From contig NZ_LMCT01000021.1 of NCBI RefSeq assembly GCF_001424875.1, positions 1-61,987 of the forward strand: a stretch of 61,987 nucleotides of DNA. Reading direction: 5' to 3'. Below, piece by piece: positions 8,537 through 16,489 of the stretch. The notes under the pieces were generated by a model. It searched no databases and had not been told where the DNA came from. It worked only from the letters and a program-made list of their open reading frames with translations. Positions within the stretch are counted from its first letter, which is position 1, and each line of letters starts with the position of its first letter. Position numbers and translations under genes: made by a program. This stretch comes from Kitasatospora sp. Root107. GTDB lineage: Bacteria > Actinomycetota > Actinomycetes > Streptomycetales > Streptomycetaceae.

Positions 8537-9175
8537 TCAGCGTCCGTTGGAACGGGTCGGGTCAAGGCGTCGGTCGCCGAACAGCGCGTCGAAGACCGGC
8601 TCGGTGACGCAGGCGATCAGGCCCAGCCCGTCGGGGCGCAGGGTGTGGCCGGCGCTGCGGCCGAGGTCGGCCCGCGCGATCGGAACCTGCGGGCGGTAGT
8701 AGAAGATCAGCTCCCGACCGGCGAACTCGCGCGGTGCGGTCTCCGTCGGCGCGGGGTCGACCGGCAGCGTGAACGAGTTCAGGTCGGCCACGTCCGTCTC
8801 GTCGGCCAGGTGGAGCGTGCCGTCGTCGGTGGTGCGGAAGGCGACGACCAGGTCGACGCCGCCGCTGCGCCGGTCGCGCGGGAGGCCGTGGCCCTCCAGG
8901 ACCCGGCCCAGCTGCGAGGGGGACATGCCGGCCGCGTCGCCCAGGGCGCGGCGGTTGGAGTAGCCGCCGGTGGCGTCCGCACGGGACAGCGCCAACTCCT
9001 TCACCGTGTTCAGGTGCCGGGTCACGCCACCGATCCGCTCGACCAGGCCGGTGAGTTCCTCGAACGTCGAGGCCTTCGGCGGCTCCACCGGCTGCTCCTG
9101 CAGGGCCGCCAGTAGCGCCCGGCCCAAGTCGTCGGGCACGTCGACCCGTTCACCGCCGAAGCTGATCCTCACCAC
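8537..9175 (-). CDS. Hypothetical protein leading the tap-tpg operon
   Basis: 212 aa from GTG 9175 (a second GTG follows directly; AGGGG upstream). The start MVRISFGGERVDVPDDLGRA suggests a small beta strand and helix. Residues 70-110 (YSNRRALGDAAGMSPSQLGR) look like a helix-turn-helix with the pattern of an anti-sigma or XRE-type reader. The C-terminal half (FYYRPQVPIARADLGRSAGH) is unfamiliar. Only 13 nt separate it from tap, so the three genes are probably one transcript starting at the palindromic promoter region just upstream. A DNA-binding regulator or replication accessory is plausible; no family is recognised. Confidence 0.6.
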   Translation of the reverse strand: MVRISFGGERVDVPDDLGRALLAALQEQPVEPPKASTFEELTGLVERIGGVTRHLNTVKELALSRADATGGYSNRRALGDAAGMSPSQLGRVLEGHGLPRDRRSGGVDLVVAFRTTDDGTLHLADETDVADLNSFTLPVDPAPTETAPREFAGRELIFYYRPQVPIARADLGRSAGHTLRPDGLGLIACVTEPVFDALFGDRRLDPTRSNGR

Positions 9176-9187
9176 AGAACCCCTAAA

Positions 9188-9223
9188 CAGTAGACCCTAC
9201 CCAAATACTACACCTGTCTACTG
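9188..9223. promoter_or_regulatory. Inverted repeat in the tap-tpg operon promoter
   Basis: CAGTAGAC (9188-9195) and GTCTACTG (9216-9223) form a perfect 8-bp inverted repeat with a 20-bp AT-richer spacer containing further TAC/GTA steps. It lies 13-48 bp upstream of the first gene of the operon. The position and symmetry fit an operator, possibly for autoregulation by the helix-turn-helix protein encoded next. Confidence 0.5.
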
Positions 9224-9472
9224 TGGGTGGCGCAGAAGGAAGGGACGCGCGGCAGTGCGGTGTCGGTGCCTGCCGTGCCTGGTCAGGCCGCTTGCTGGTC
9301 GAGTGCTCAGGTCACGGTGCCGGACAGGCCGAGAGCGGGATGGCCGCACTGTCCGGAGATCGGCGCGGTGACGCGGAGAGCCCGCACGGGCAACCGGCTG
9401 CCGCAAGGACTCACCCGGTGGGGCCGGTCAACACGGACCACCCGATCCCGGACTCCCGGCTTCCTGAGCGGT
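9224..9472. other. Convergent/divergent spacer without a gene
   Basis: About 250 bp between the telomere operon promoter and the end of the next minus-strand gene. No gene is supported here. Confidence 0.4.
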
Positions 9473-10420
9473 TCAGTTCGCACTGGTGCAGGCGGTGGCC
9501 CAGCCGGCTGTGGTGCGGTCGCCTCGGGTGAAGACGGCGGCTCCGGTGCGTCCTGCTGACGGGTCGTCGGGCCGCGGGGACGGGTAGGGGGCTTCGACAA
9601 ACCCGTCGGCGGTGGTGTGCCGGGCGGTGGCGGCGCCGTTCCAGGTGATCAAGGTGGCCGAGCGCGGTGCGCGGATGTGCGCCCGGTCGGGGTGCAGGGT
9701 GATGGCCGTGCCGGTGGTGCGGGTGTTGAGGAGGGCGCGGTAGTCGGCCGGGTGGAGGCGGCAGACGCTGGGTGGTGTGGTGCCGGGCCAGTCCGGGGAG
9801 TCGATGCCGCGGGCCCGGGCTGCCTGCCACATGCCGGGGACCAGCTGGTGGGTGTGGGCGGGGGTGGCCATCTGCTCGCACATCCACAGCAGCCGGCCGG
9901 CGCCTCGTGTGGGGGCGAGAGTGCGCCGGCGGATGCGCTGGGCGAGGTCGGCGGCGGTGACGGCGGTCCAGGGGTGGACGGTGGCGAGGGGGCCTTGTGC
10001 GCCGAGCCAGGCGAGGTAGCGCTGGGCGTCGTCGAGGACGGGTGCCATGGAGTCGGCGGGGATGCCGCGGATGTAGGCGGGCCTGCCGCGGAAGGCCCGG
10101 GGCGCGCGGACGACCAGAAGCAGGACGGCGCGGGCCAGGTCGCCCGCGACCGGCTGCCACTCCTCTTCCTCCTCGTCTTCCTGGCCTTGGCCGTCGGGGT
10201 CGGCCGCCAGGCCGGCCCAGGGTGGGTTGTGTCGGTTCAGGGGTGTCCAGCACGTCGAGTTGGTCGTGTGGGCAGACCTTTTGGTCGCACTGCCCGACCA
10301 AGCCGGTGCCGGCGGCGGGCAGCGCGGTCGACTGGAGGCCGTCGGACGGAACCAGGTGGTGAGGTGGGACCGGCTGCCTTGGGCAGGGCGCGCGAACCGC
10401 GCTGCGAAGTCCTCCGGCAT
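9473..10420 (-). CDS. Unknown protein, 315 codons, start uncertain
   Basis: The frame from ATG 10420 gives 315 aa. Residues 1-70 are low-complexity and not convincing (weak upstream sequence), so the true start may be internal. From about residue 70 the protein looks real: an acidic run (GQEDEEEEEWQPVAGD), then a helical body with PAYIRGIPADSMAPVLDDAQ and WMCEQMATPAHTHQLVPGMW, and a C-terminal beta-rich domain with LHPDRAHIRAPRSATLITWN. I recognise no family. Its position beside tap-tpg on the same strand is compatible with a linear-replicon accessory gene. Confidence 0.5.
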   Translation of the reverse strand: MPEDFAARFARPAQGSRSHLTTWFRPTASSRPRCPPPAPAWSGSATKRSAHTTNSTCWTPLNRHNPPWAGLAADPDGQGQEDEEEEEWQPVAGDLARAVLLLVVRAPRAFRGRPAYIRGIPADSMAPVLDDAQRYLAWLGAQGPLATVHPWTAVTAADLAQRIRRRTLAPTRGAGRLLWMCEQMATPAHTHQLVPGMWQAARARGIDSPDWPGTTPPSVCRLHPADYRALLNTRTTGTAITLHPDRAHIRAPRSATLITWNGAATARHTTADGFVEAPYPSPRPDDPSAGRTGAAVFTRGDRTTAGWATACTSAN

Positions 10421-10540
10421 CTACCGGGTGGTGAATATGTATCGCGCATCAGACATGTACCGGCCGAGAGGGTTTCGGGCCGTGGGGTCAGAAGCGGGTC
10501 AGCCGAGCCGGACGATCTCGATGACGTACAGCCGCCCGGC

Positions 10541-10707
10541 TAGGGCCTGTCTCACAAGTCGCGTCGGATCAGGCCGGGTCGTTCGGTGCGTGCGATCGGC
10601 GTGCGGCCGGGACGCCCTCGTAGCGGAGCTACTTGGGTGTTTCGGCCGTGCGGCGAGCGTGCGTGCCGGGCGGGCCGGACCCGACGGGACTTGTGAGACA
10701 GGCCCTA
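10541..10707. mobile_element. MITE-like element with 20-bp terminal inverted repeats
   Basis: TAGGGCCTGTCTCACAAGTC (10541-10560) is repeated as a perfect inverted copy at 10688-10707, and similarity continues inward imperfectly for about another 20 bp. The element is 167 bp and bounded by TA on both sides, as expected for an IS630/Tc1-type insertion into TA. No transposase is inside it. A long hairpin from another origin is possible, but the sharp ends favour a MITE. Confidence 0.6.
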
Positions 10708-10779
10708 GGCCTGTCCGGACGAAATTTCTGGACGCACGCAACCGGCACCTCGTCGGAGCTCACCGACCGCCCGGGACTG

Positions 10780-10881
10780 TTAGAGGCGGTTGACGGCCCG
10801 TTCGACGGTGTTGCGCTTCTTGTAGCGGTCTTCGTCGAAGCCGGGTGGCCGTCCGCCGCGTGAGCCTCTGTGCAGGCGGGC
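10780..10881 (-). pseudogene. C-terminal tail of an IS5-family transposase
   Basis: The minus strand reads RGSRGGRPPGFDEDRYKKRN then TVERAVNRL and a stop at 10780. This is the conserved region around the catalytic Glu of IS5-family (DDE) transposases in Streptomyces (RGxxGRPPxFD...YxxRNxVERxxNRL). Only about 34 residues remain and the frame is broken on both sides, so it is a scar. Confidence 0.7.
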
Positions 10882-10899
10882 GGCCTGGCTGTCGGTCTT

Positions 10900-10948
10900 T
10901 CAGGCTTCGTCGCGGTGGGGCGAGATCTTGTCGATGAAGCCCGCCGTC
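10900..10948 (-). repeat. Inverted copy of the 3' end of lodA
   Basis: The reverse complement of 10900-10948 matches 16441-16489, the last 49 nt of the lodA-like gene including its stop codon, at 47 of 49 positions. It encodes TAGFIDKISPHRDEA against TAGFIDKVSPYRDEA. Upstream of this stretch the similarity fades. It sits next to the IS5 scar, so it is probably the stump of a second lodA-type gene. Confidence 0.75.
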
Positions 10949-11006
10949 GCGCGTAGCCTGAGATCGGGCGATATATCCGGTTTCGGGCCAGCGACGAGGG
11001 AAGACC

Positions 11007-14000
11007 GTGATGAGCCAGGTCATCCGCCATCCTGAGGGAAAATCCCGACCACCGAGCGCGCCGCGCCAGGTGCGCGGCAGGCGCCTCTGGTCCCGGGCGA
11101 CGGCCGCGGTCCGCCGGATGTCACGGATGCGGCGGGTGCGGCGGGAGGCGCGCCGGCGAGTCGCCCCCACCCAGAAGTGGCGCCGCAGGTGGACCCCCGG
11201 CACCTACGTCTGGCTGTTATCGATCGTCGGCACGGTGCTGTTCCTGTCCTGGATCGGCCTCGCCGTGTACGTCATCGTCGACGGGAGGCCCGGCATCGTC
11301 GAGCGGACCTGCCGGACCACGGGCACCTCCTGCAGCACCGTCATCAGCTTCTCCACCCCGTTCCTCGCCCTCGCGCTGAGCACGCTGGTCTTTCTCGTGG
11401 TGCGGCGCTGGAAGATCGTCCGTCCGGTCCGGCGGACCGCGAAACGGGCCCCACGGGAGCTGGTCCCCACCGCCGGGTCGATCATCGAGGAGGTGGTCGG
11501 CCGCCAGGAGCTGTGCACGGTGATCGCACAGGCGCTGCGGGACCGCCGCAGCCGGCGGCCGTACATCCTGGTCGGCAGCGTCGGGAGCGGGAAGACGGCC
11601 GTGCTGGTACAGCTGACCCAACTGCTGGCTGAGAAGGGGGCGGTCCCCGTCCCGATCCACCTCCGGGCTGCCGACCTCGACCGGGACGACTTCAACTTCG
11701 GTGAGCTGGCCAAGCGGCGGTTCTGCGACGAGGTGGACCCCGGAGTGATCTCCCGGGCACAGGCGGAACGGGTGTGGCGGCAGATCTGCATGGACGACAA
11801 GGCCGTGGTCATCGCGGACGGCCTCGAAGAGGCGTTCATCGAAGGGGACCAGCAGCGGAACCGCGACAGCGTGATCCGCCGCGCCATCAAGCGTGCGGAG
11901 AAGCAGAAGCTCCCGCTGGTGATCGCCTCGCGCCCGCACGCCGCGCTCGAAGGCACCCAGGCGGCAGTCATCGACCTGGAGCCCCTGAGCGAGGAGGCCG
12001 CGCTGGTCTACCTGGAGCAGAACGACCCCGGGGTGGACGGTCGGCGGCTCGACTGGATCGTCGAGACGGCCGCCGTCACGGAGTCCCCGCTGTACCTGCA
12101 GATCGCTCGCCAGCTGAGGAAGCATCAACTCCTGGAGCACTTCGAGAACACCAAGGAGTGGGACCAGATCGAGACCCGGGACAGCGACCGGTCGGGCATC
12201 CGGCGGAGCCTGCTGGCGTCCTGGCTGAAGGCCATCGTCGAGGGGCATCTGCGGGCCCAGTTCGACCTCACCGAGCAGGAGCGGCGCAGAACGGTCTCGG
12301 TGATCTCGGCCCTGGCCTGCATCGGCCTGCTCAATGACCGGCTGGAGGTCAGGTTCGACGAACTGATCGACCGGGCGTCATCGGTGGCCTGCCCACGTAT
12401 CCTCGCGGAGCTGCGGGAGCGCATCCCCGACCTGCCGAACGACGACGAGCAGGGCTGCTGGTCCACCAGACTGTCGCGCTACGCCGCGCAGGGCGAGCAG
12501 CTGGGCCTGGTCGAGGCCCACAGCAGCAAGGTCAGATTCCCGCACAGCATTCTCCAGGCCTTCCTGGGGTCGCACTTCCTCGACGCGGTCCAGGGGAGCT
12601 GCACCGGCGACCTCGAGAAGGCGCTCGCCGAGCCCGGCCGGGAACTCCTCATCGCCTTGATCATGCGCTCCCGGTCCAGGCGCGCCACGACCCCTCAGCG
12701 CGCCACCGTGCGACTGCTGCTGGACAAGGCCGAGGAACGCCAGGACGACAAGGCGCTCGATCTGTTCGCCGCCGCGCTGGAGATCGACACCGGCCGGGCC
12801 GGTGACTCGCTCCACGCGGAGGCCGCCGACCGCATCCTGCAGCGATGGCCGGAGATCACCGCCGGGGACCGGCGGACAAGGGACGAGGCGAAGCTGCGGC
12901 TGGTGCACCGCTTCGGCGAGGCGCTGCGCCTTCTCGACCGGTCGAGAAAGCACGACCCCGACGCCTGGGAGGCACCGGCATACGGCGAGCTGATGCGGAT
13001 CAGCTGGATCGAACCCAGCTATCCGATCCGGCTGGCCATTGCGCAGGAGATCGGCGCGGGTGGTGACACCGCCTTCGACGAACTGCGCAAGCTCTTCCCG
13101 TGGCCGACCGAGCGGGACGACCCGGAGGCCGGCCAGTACGACCCCTGGGAGCAGTACGAGAAGGCCATCGCGGACCAGCAGTACGCGGAGAACACGGAGC
13201 GCGAGAAGCGGATCCTCCGGCCTGACGAGGCGGCCTCGGCCCGGCGGGCGGAGACGGCCAGGAGTGAGATCTGGCGGCAGTTCGTCACGAGAGCCTGGCT
13301 GGTCCCGATGATCGTGGGCTCGGTCGGCAGCGACCGGCGCAGCCAGGCCCGGGAGCGGCTGGACCTCTGGCTCCGGCACCTGATGCCCAACCCCGCGACC
13401 GGGCGGGCGGACCTGCCCATCTCGCTGGAGATCGCCCTCGCCCAGGGCTTCAAGAGCGCCGCCAACCGCCGAAGGCGGCACCCCGCAACCTCCAGCGAGG
13501 CCCGCGAGTACCTGATCGAGCGCGCCGAGCACATGCTCGCCCATGCCCGCTACTGGTACTCCCAGCTCACGCTCATCCACGCCCTCTGTCTCTGGGAGCT
13601 GCCGGACAGCACCAACGAGGGGCCGGACGGCGGCGACGGCGGTGACCCGCTGCAGGCGGTGGAGCGCTGGCTCACCATGGCCGGCAGCGAGCAGGCTCCT
13701 GCCGACCGGCCCGCCGACGAACTGACGGTGGAGGGCCTGCGCAGGCTGCACCCCTTCGTCGCGGAGGCCGGGGATCTCGCGGCGCTCGCGCTGGAGACCC
13801 GGCACCCCGAGCGGTTCATCTGGATCGACGAGAAGGGAGCCACCGTCAACATCGGCTCCAGCCCCGCCGATCCCACCCTCTACCGCAAGCACAACCTCTG
13901 GATCCCGCCCTCGGTGGGCTGGAGCACGCTGCACCCGCGGGCCCAGCAACTCCTCGCCGACGTCCTGTTGCTGCTCAACCTGACGGAACGTGACGGACTG

Positions 14001-14342
14001 CTGGTCGACGACCGCCTGCACCGCACCAACCGCACCACCCTGCCCCCGTGTCTGACCACGGACCGCACCTCGCTCCACCCCGAACGCACCGTCGGCATGC
14101 CCGGCGCCGCCGAGCCCGGCATCACCTGCCTGCGCAACTGCCGCTTCGAGCTGTGCCCCTACCCCGCGAAGGGAGAACAGCCGGGCGCCGAACTGCGGGA
14201 GTCTTTCTGCCGCCAGCAGCAGGCCCTGCTCAAGAGCCGTACCTTCCGCCGCCGGGCCGCCCCCTGGCAGGGCATGACCCGCACCGAACTCGACCGCTTC
14301 TGGGCCGCGCTGGCGGAGCGGACCCGCACCCCGAAGGTGTGA
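11007..14342 (+). CDS. Membrane-anchored NACHT/STAND-type NTPase
   Basis: 1111 aa; GTG 11007 and ATG 11010 are adjacent with GAGGGAAG upstream. A basic cytoplasmic N-terminus (residues 1-62) is followed by two transmembrane helices (about 66-92 and 113-136). The P-loop NTPase follows: Walker A GSVGSGKT at 190-197 and Walker B VVIADGLEEAF with D271, then a sensor-like ASRPHAAL. About 650 residues of helical sequence form the rest, with a cysteine cluster near the C-terminus (C1041, C1045, C1050, and a Cys near 1070) that may bind zinc. The order fits NACHT-type STAND proteins, several of which sense phage or stress in bacteria. No effector gene is adjacent. A role in defence or signalling is inference. 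Confidence 0.7.
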   Translation: MMSQVIRHPEGKSRPPSAPRQVRGRRLWSRATAAVRRMSRMRRVRREARRRVAPTQKWRRRWTPGTYVWLLSIVGTVLFLSWIGLAVYVIVDGRPGIVERTCRTTGTSCSTVISFSTPFLALALSTLVFLVVRRWKIVRPVRRTAKRAPRELVPTAGSIIEEVVGRQELCTVIAQALRDRRSRRPYILVGSVGSGKTAVLVQLTQLLAEKGAVPVPIHLRAADLDRDDFNFGELAKRRFCDEVDPGVISRAQAERVWRQICMDDKAVVIADGLEEAFIEGDQQRNRDSVIRRAIKRAEKQKLPLVIASRPHAALEGTQAAVIDLEPLSEEAALVYLEQNDPGVDGRRLDWIVETAAVTESPLYLQIARQLRKHQLLEHFENTKEWDQIETRDSDRSGIRRSLLASWLKAIVEGHLRAQFDLTEQERRRTVSVISALACIGLLNDRLEVRFDELIDRASSVACPRILAELRERIPDLPNDDEQGCWSTRLSRYAAQGEQLGLVEAHSSKVRFPHSILQAFLGSHFLDAVQGSCTGDLEKALAEPGRELLIALIMRSRSRRATTPQRATVRLLLDKAEERQDDKALDLFAAALEIDTGRAGDSLHAEAADRILQRWPEITAGDRRTRDEAKLRLVHRFGEALRLLDRSRKHDPDAWEAPAYGELMRISWIEPSYPIRLAIAQEIGAGGDTAFDELRKLFPWPTERDDPEAGQYDPWEQYEKAIADQQYAENTEREKRILRPDEAASARRAETARSEIWRQFVTRAWLVPMIVGSVGSDRRSQARERLDLWLRHLMPNPATGRADLPISLEIALAQGFKSAANRRRRHPATSSEAREYLIERAEHMLAHARYWYSQLTLIHALCLWELPDSTNEGPDGGDGGDPLQAVERWLTMAGSEQAPADRPADELTVEGLRRLHPFVAEAGDLAALALETRHPERFIWIDEKGATVNIGSSPADPTLYRKHNLWIPPSVGWSTLHPRAQQLLADVLLLLNLTERDGLLVDDRLHRTNRTTLPPCLTTDRTSLHPERTVGMPGAAEPGITCLRNCRFELCPYPAKGEQPGAELRESFCRQQQALLKSRTFRRRAAPWQGMTRTELDRFWAALAERTRTPKV

Positions 14343-14378
14343 GCCGGGGCCGGCGCGGGCGGGCGCCCCATCCCGCGC

Positions 14379-14411
14379 GGGGCGTACGCGAGTTGACACC
14401 GCGTACGCCCC
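14379..14411. terminator. Hairpin terminator after the NACHT gene
   Basis: GGGGCGTACGCG (14379-14390) pairs perfectly with CGCGTACGCCCC (14400-14411) across a 9-nt loop, 37 bp after the NACHT stop. There is no U-tract, as is common for actinomycete terminators. Confidence 0.6.
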
Positions 14412-14557
14412 ACTGCGGTTGTGCCGCCGTGCGCCTCACTCGTTCCGGGTGTGGCGGGTGTCGGTCCGCGCCGGGCGGTGGGATCGGGACATAGCCTCCG
14501 TGCGTAGGCGAACCGCCATCCCGGTTCGCATCCTCTCCCCGTTGGAGGCATCGCTTC

Positions 14558-16489
14558 ATGCTCGACGAGGTCGTCCGTGCCGCAATCCATCCCGCGATCG
14601 GAGTCGCCCGGGTGGGCAACTCGCCCGAGGAGTACTACCTCGGGCCCGAGGTACCCGACCCGCTCCCGGCCGAGCCGGGCTTCTACAAGGACCCGGCCGG
14701 GGCGATCAAACGCGAGGTGGCCCGGTTCCGGCTCTACGGGTACAACGCGCAGGGCGAGGCCGTCGTCGAACTCACCCCGGACAACGCCGACATCACCTGG
14801 TCCGCGCAGCTGGCCAACCAGAAGGCCGCCTGGTACCAGTTCCAGCTGGCCCTGGACATCCCGGACGCCGCCGACGCCAAGGAGTCCGCGCTGCGCAACG
14901 GGGACATCACCGGGGACCGCCGCAAGGACCTGGTGATCGCCCCCGAACCGGTCAGTATCGGCGGCCGGGAGGTCTCCGGCCCGGCCTACCACTTCAGCGG
15001 CGGCACCTTCGTGGGCAAGGAGGTCTACCTCGGCGAGCTGCGCACCGACCGGGACGGGCACCTGCTGGTCTTCGGCGGCTTCGGCGACTCCGCCTCCTAT
15101 GACGGCCGGCCGGTCAACACCTTTGCCAACAACGACGGTTGGCACGACGACACGGCGGACGGCCCGGTCACCGCCGTGGTCAGGATCGACGGCCGTACGG
15201 TACCGGTGGACCCGGCCTGGGTGATGGTCGCGCCGCCGAACTACGCACCGGCGGTCAAGGGCATCCGCACCCTCCACGACCTGCTGTACGACGTGTTCGT
15301 GACCGACGGTCAACTGCCCTTCCCCGACCGGGTCTCCTTCACCCGTCACATCGCGCCGGTGCTGCAACGCTTCGCCGACCACCAGTGGGTCAACCACGGC
15401 TTCGCGGGCTTCTACGGCCACCAAGGGCTGGCCGACTTCACCACCCCTGAGGGGATGAAGCGGCTCAGCAGCACCTCCCCCGGCCGCAAGGCACTGCGCC
15501 GTCAGGTCTTCAACGCGCTGCGCGACTTCACCCGGGACGGCGCCTCCCCGGTGCCCTGGCCCTGGCTGTACGGGGACGGCATGGCGATCCCGCCGCGCAC
15601 CCCGCTCCAGCACCTGGCCTTCTCCCCCACCCAGTACAAGATGTTCCAGCTCTGGGCCGACGGCACCTTCGTGGACGACTGGGGCACCATCCCCCCGGTG
15701 CACGAGCTGGCCGGCCTCCCGCTCGCCGAACGGCCCGCCGCGCTGGACCGGGCGGCGCTGGACTTCTGCCTCGCCGACGCCTTCCACCCCGGCACCGAGG
15801 TCACCTGGCCGATCCGGCACCTGACGATGTACCAGGCGCCGTTCCGGATCAAGCACCGCCCGTCCGGGCAGCCCGAGCCCGACTACGGCCCGGTGCTCAC
15901 CCCGGAACGCGCACTCGGCCCGGACGGCCCGCTGCACGCCCAGGGCCCCGGCGACCTGACCCGGTGGATGGCGGTGCCCTGGCAGACCGACACCGCGAGC
16001 TGCCGCTCCGGGTACGAGCTCTCGCTCAGCCCGCGCAACGACCCGTACCTGCCCACCTTCTGGCCCGCCCGGGTGCCCAACCACGTGCTCGCCGAGGAGG
16101 ACTACCAGGTGGTGGTGGACACCGGCCGACCGCTCGCCGAGCGGACCGAGGCGTTCGAGCGGCGGGCGGTGTGGCTGCGCGGCCTCAAGGGGAACAACTC
16201 CGAGCAGATGAACCAGATGGTCGACGACTGGTACCGGCTCGGCATCGTCGAAGTCCGGGACGGCGCCCAGGACTTCCCGGCCCGGCTCCAGGTCGAGTCC
16301 ACCCCCGGCATCGACCTGACCGGCATCGGCCACACCAACAACCTGGTCACCCTGCACGTCCCGCAGGCCGCCGACCTCACCCTCGCCGCCGACGCGATCG
16401 CCCAGGCCGTCGCCGCCAGTGGGTACACCGAGGACGAGGTGACGGCGGGCTTCATCGACAAGGTCTCGCCCTACCGCGACGAAGCCTGA
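14558..16489 (+). CDS. lodA: LodA/GoxA-like quinoprotein amino-acid oxidase
   Basis: 643 aa from ATG 14558 with GGAGG about 10 nt upstream. The N-terminus AAIHPAIGVARVGNSPEEYY is the hallmark start of LodA-type enzymes, and the C-terminal domain contains WMAVPWQTDTASC (C482) and FWPARVPNHVLAEEDYQ. LodA/GoxA enzymes carry a cysteine tryptophylquinone cofactor made from a Cys and a Trp of the chain and oxidise L-lysine or glycine, releasing H2O2. C482 is the likely crosslinked Cys; the partner Trp is probably W539 or W558. The gene overlaps lodB (TGATG), the flavoprotein needed for cofactor formation. Substrate cannot be told. A 49-bp copy of its 3' end lies inverted at 10900-10948. Confidence 0.85.
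   Translation: MLDEVVRAAIHPAIGVARVGNSPEEYYLGPEVPDPLPAEPGFYKDPAGAIKREVARFRLYGYNAQGEAVVELTPDNADITWSAQLANQKAAWYQFQLALDIPDAADAKESALRNGDITGDRRKDLVIAPEPVSIGGREVSGPAYHFSGGTFVGKEVYLGELRTDRDGHLLVFGGFGDSASYDGRPVNTFANNDGWHDDTADGPVTAVVRIDGRTVPVDPAWVMVAPPNYAPAVKGIRTLHDLLYDVFVTDGQLPFPDRVSFTRHIAPVLQRFADHQWVNHGFAGFYGHQGLADFTTPEGMKRLSSTSPGRKALRRQVFNALRDFTRDGASPVPWPWLYGDGMAIPPRTPLQHLAFSPTQYKMFQLWADGTFVDDWGTIPPVHELAGLPLAERPAALDRAALDFCLADAFHPGTEVTWPIRHLTMYQAPFRIKHRPSGQPEPDYGPVLTPERALGPDGPLHAQGPGDLTRWMAVPWQTDTASCRSGYELSLSPRNDPYLPTFWPARVPNHVLAEEDYQVVVDTGRPLAERTEAFERRAVWLRGLKGNNSEQMNQMVDDWYRLGIVEVRDGAQDFPARLQVESTPGIDLTGIGHTNNLVTLHVPQAADLTLAADAIAQAVAASGYTEDEVTAGFIDKVSPYRDEA

Noticed and set aside
9411..10301. An alternative frame with QKVCPHDQLDVLDTPEPTQP as the start of the 315-aa gene
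   Set aside because: The short piece looks protein-like but the rest of that frame is Arg/Pro/His-rich; the other frame has the acidic run and structured domains.
12378..14399. A 673-codon minus-strand frame opposite the NACHT gene
   Set aside because: Antisense shadow of the NACHT gene; no motif, no ribosome binding site.
14159..16357. A 732-codon minus-strand open frame opposite lodA
   Set aside because: It is the antisense shadow of lodA, caused by high GC at third positions; composition is Gly/Val/Arg-rich with no motifs, whereas lodA has recognisable domains.
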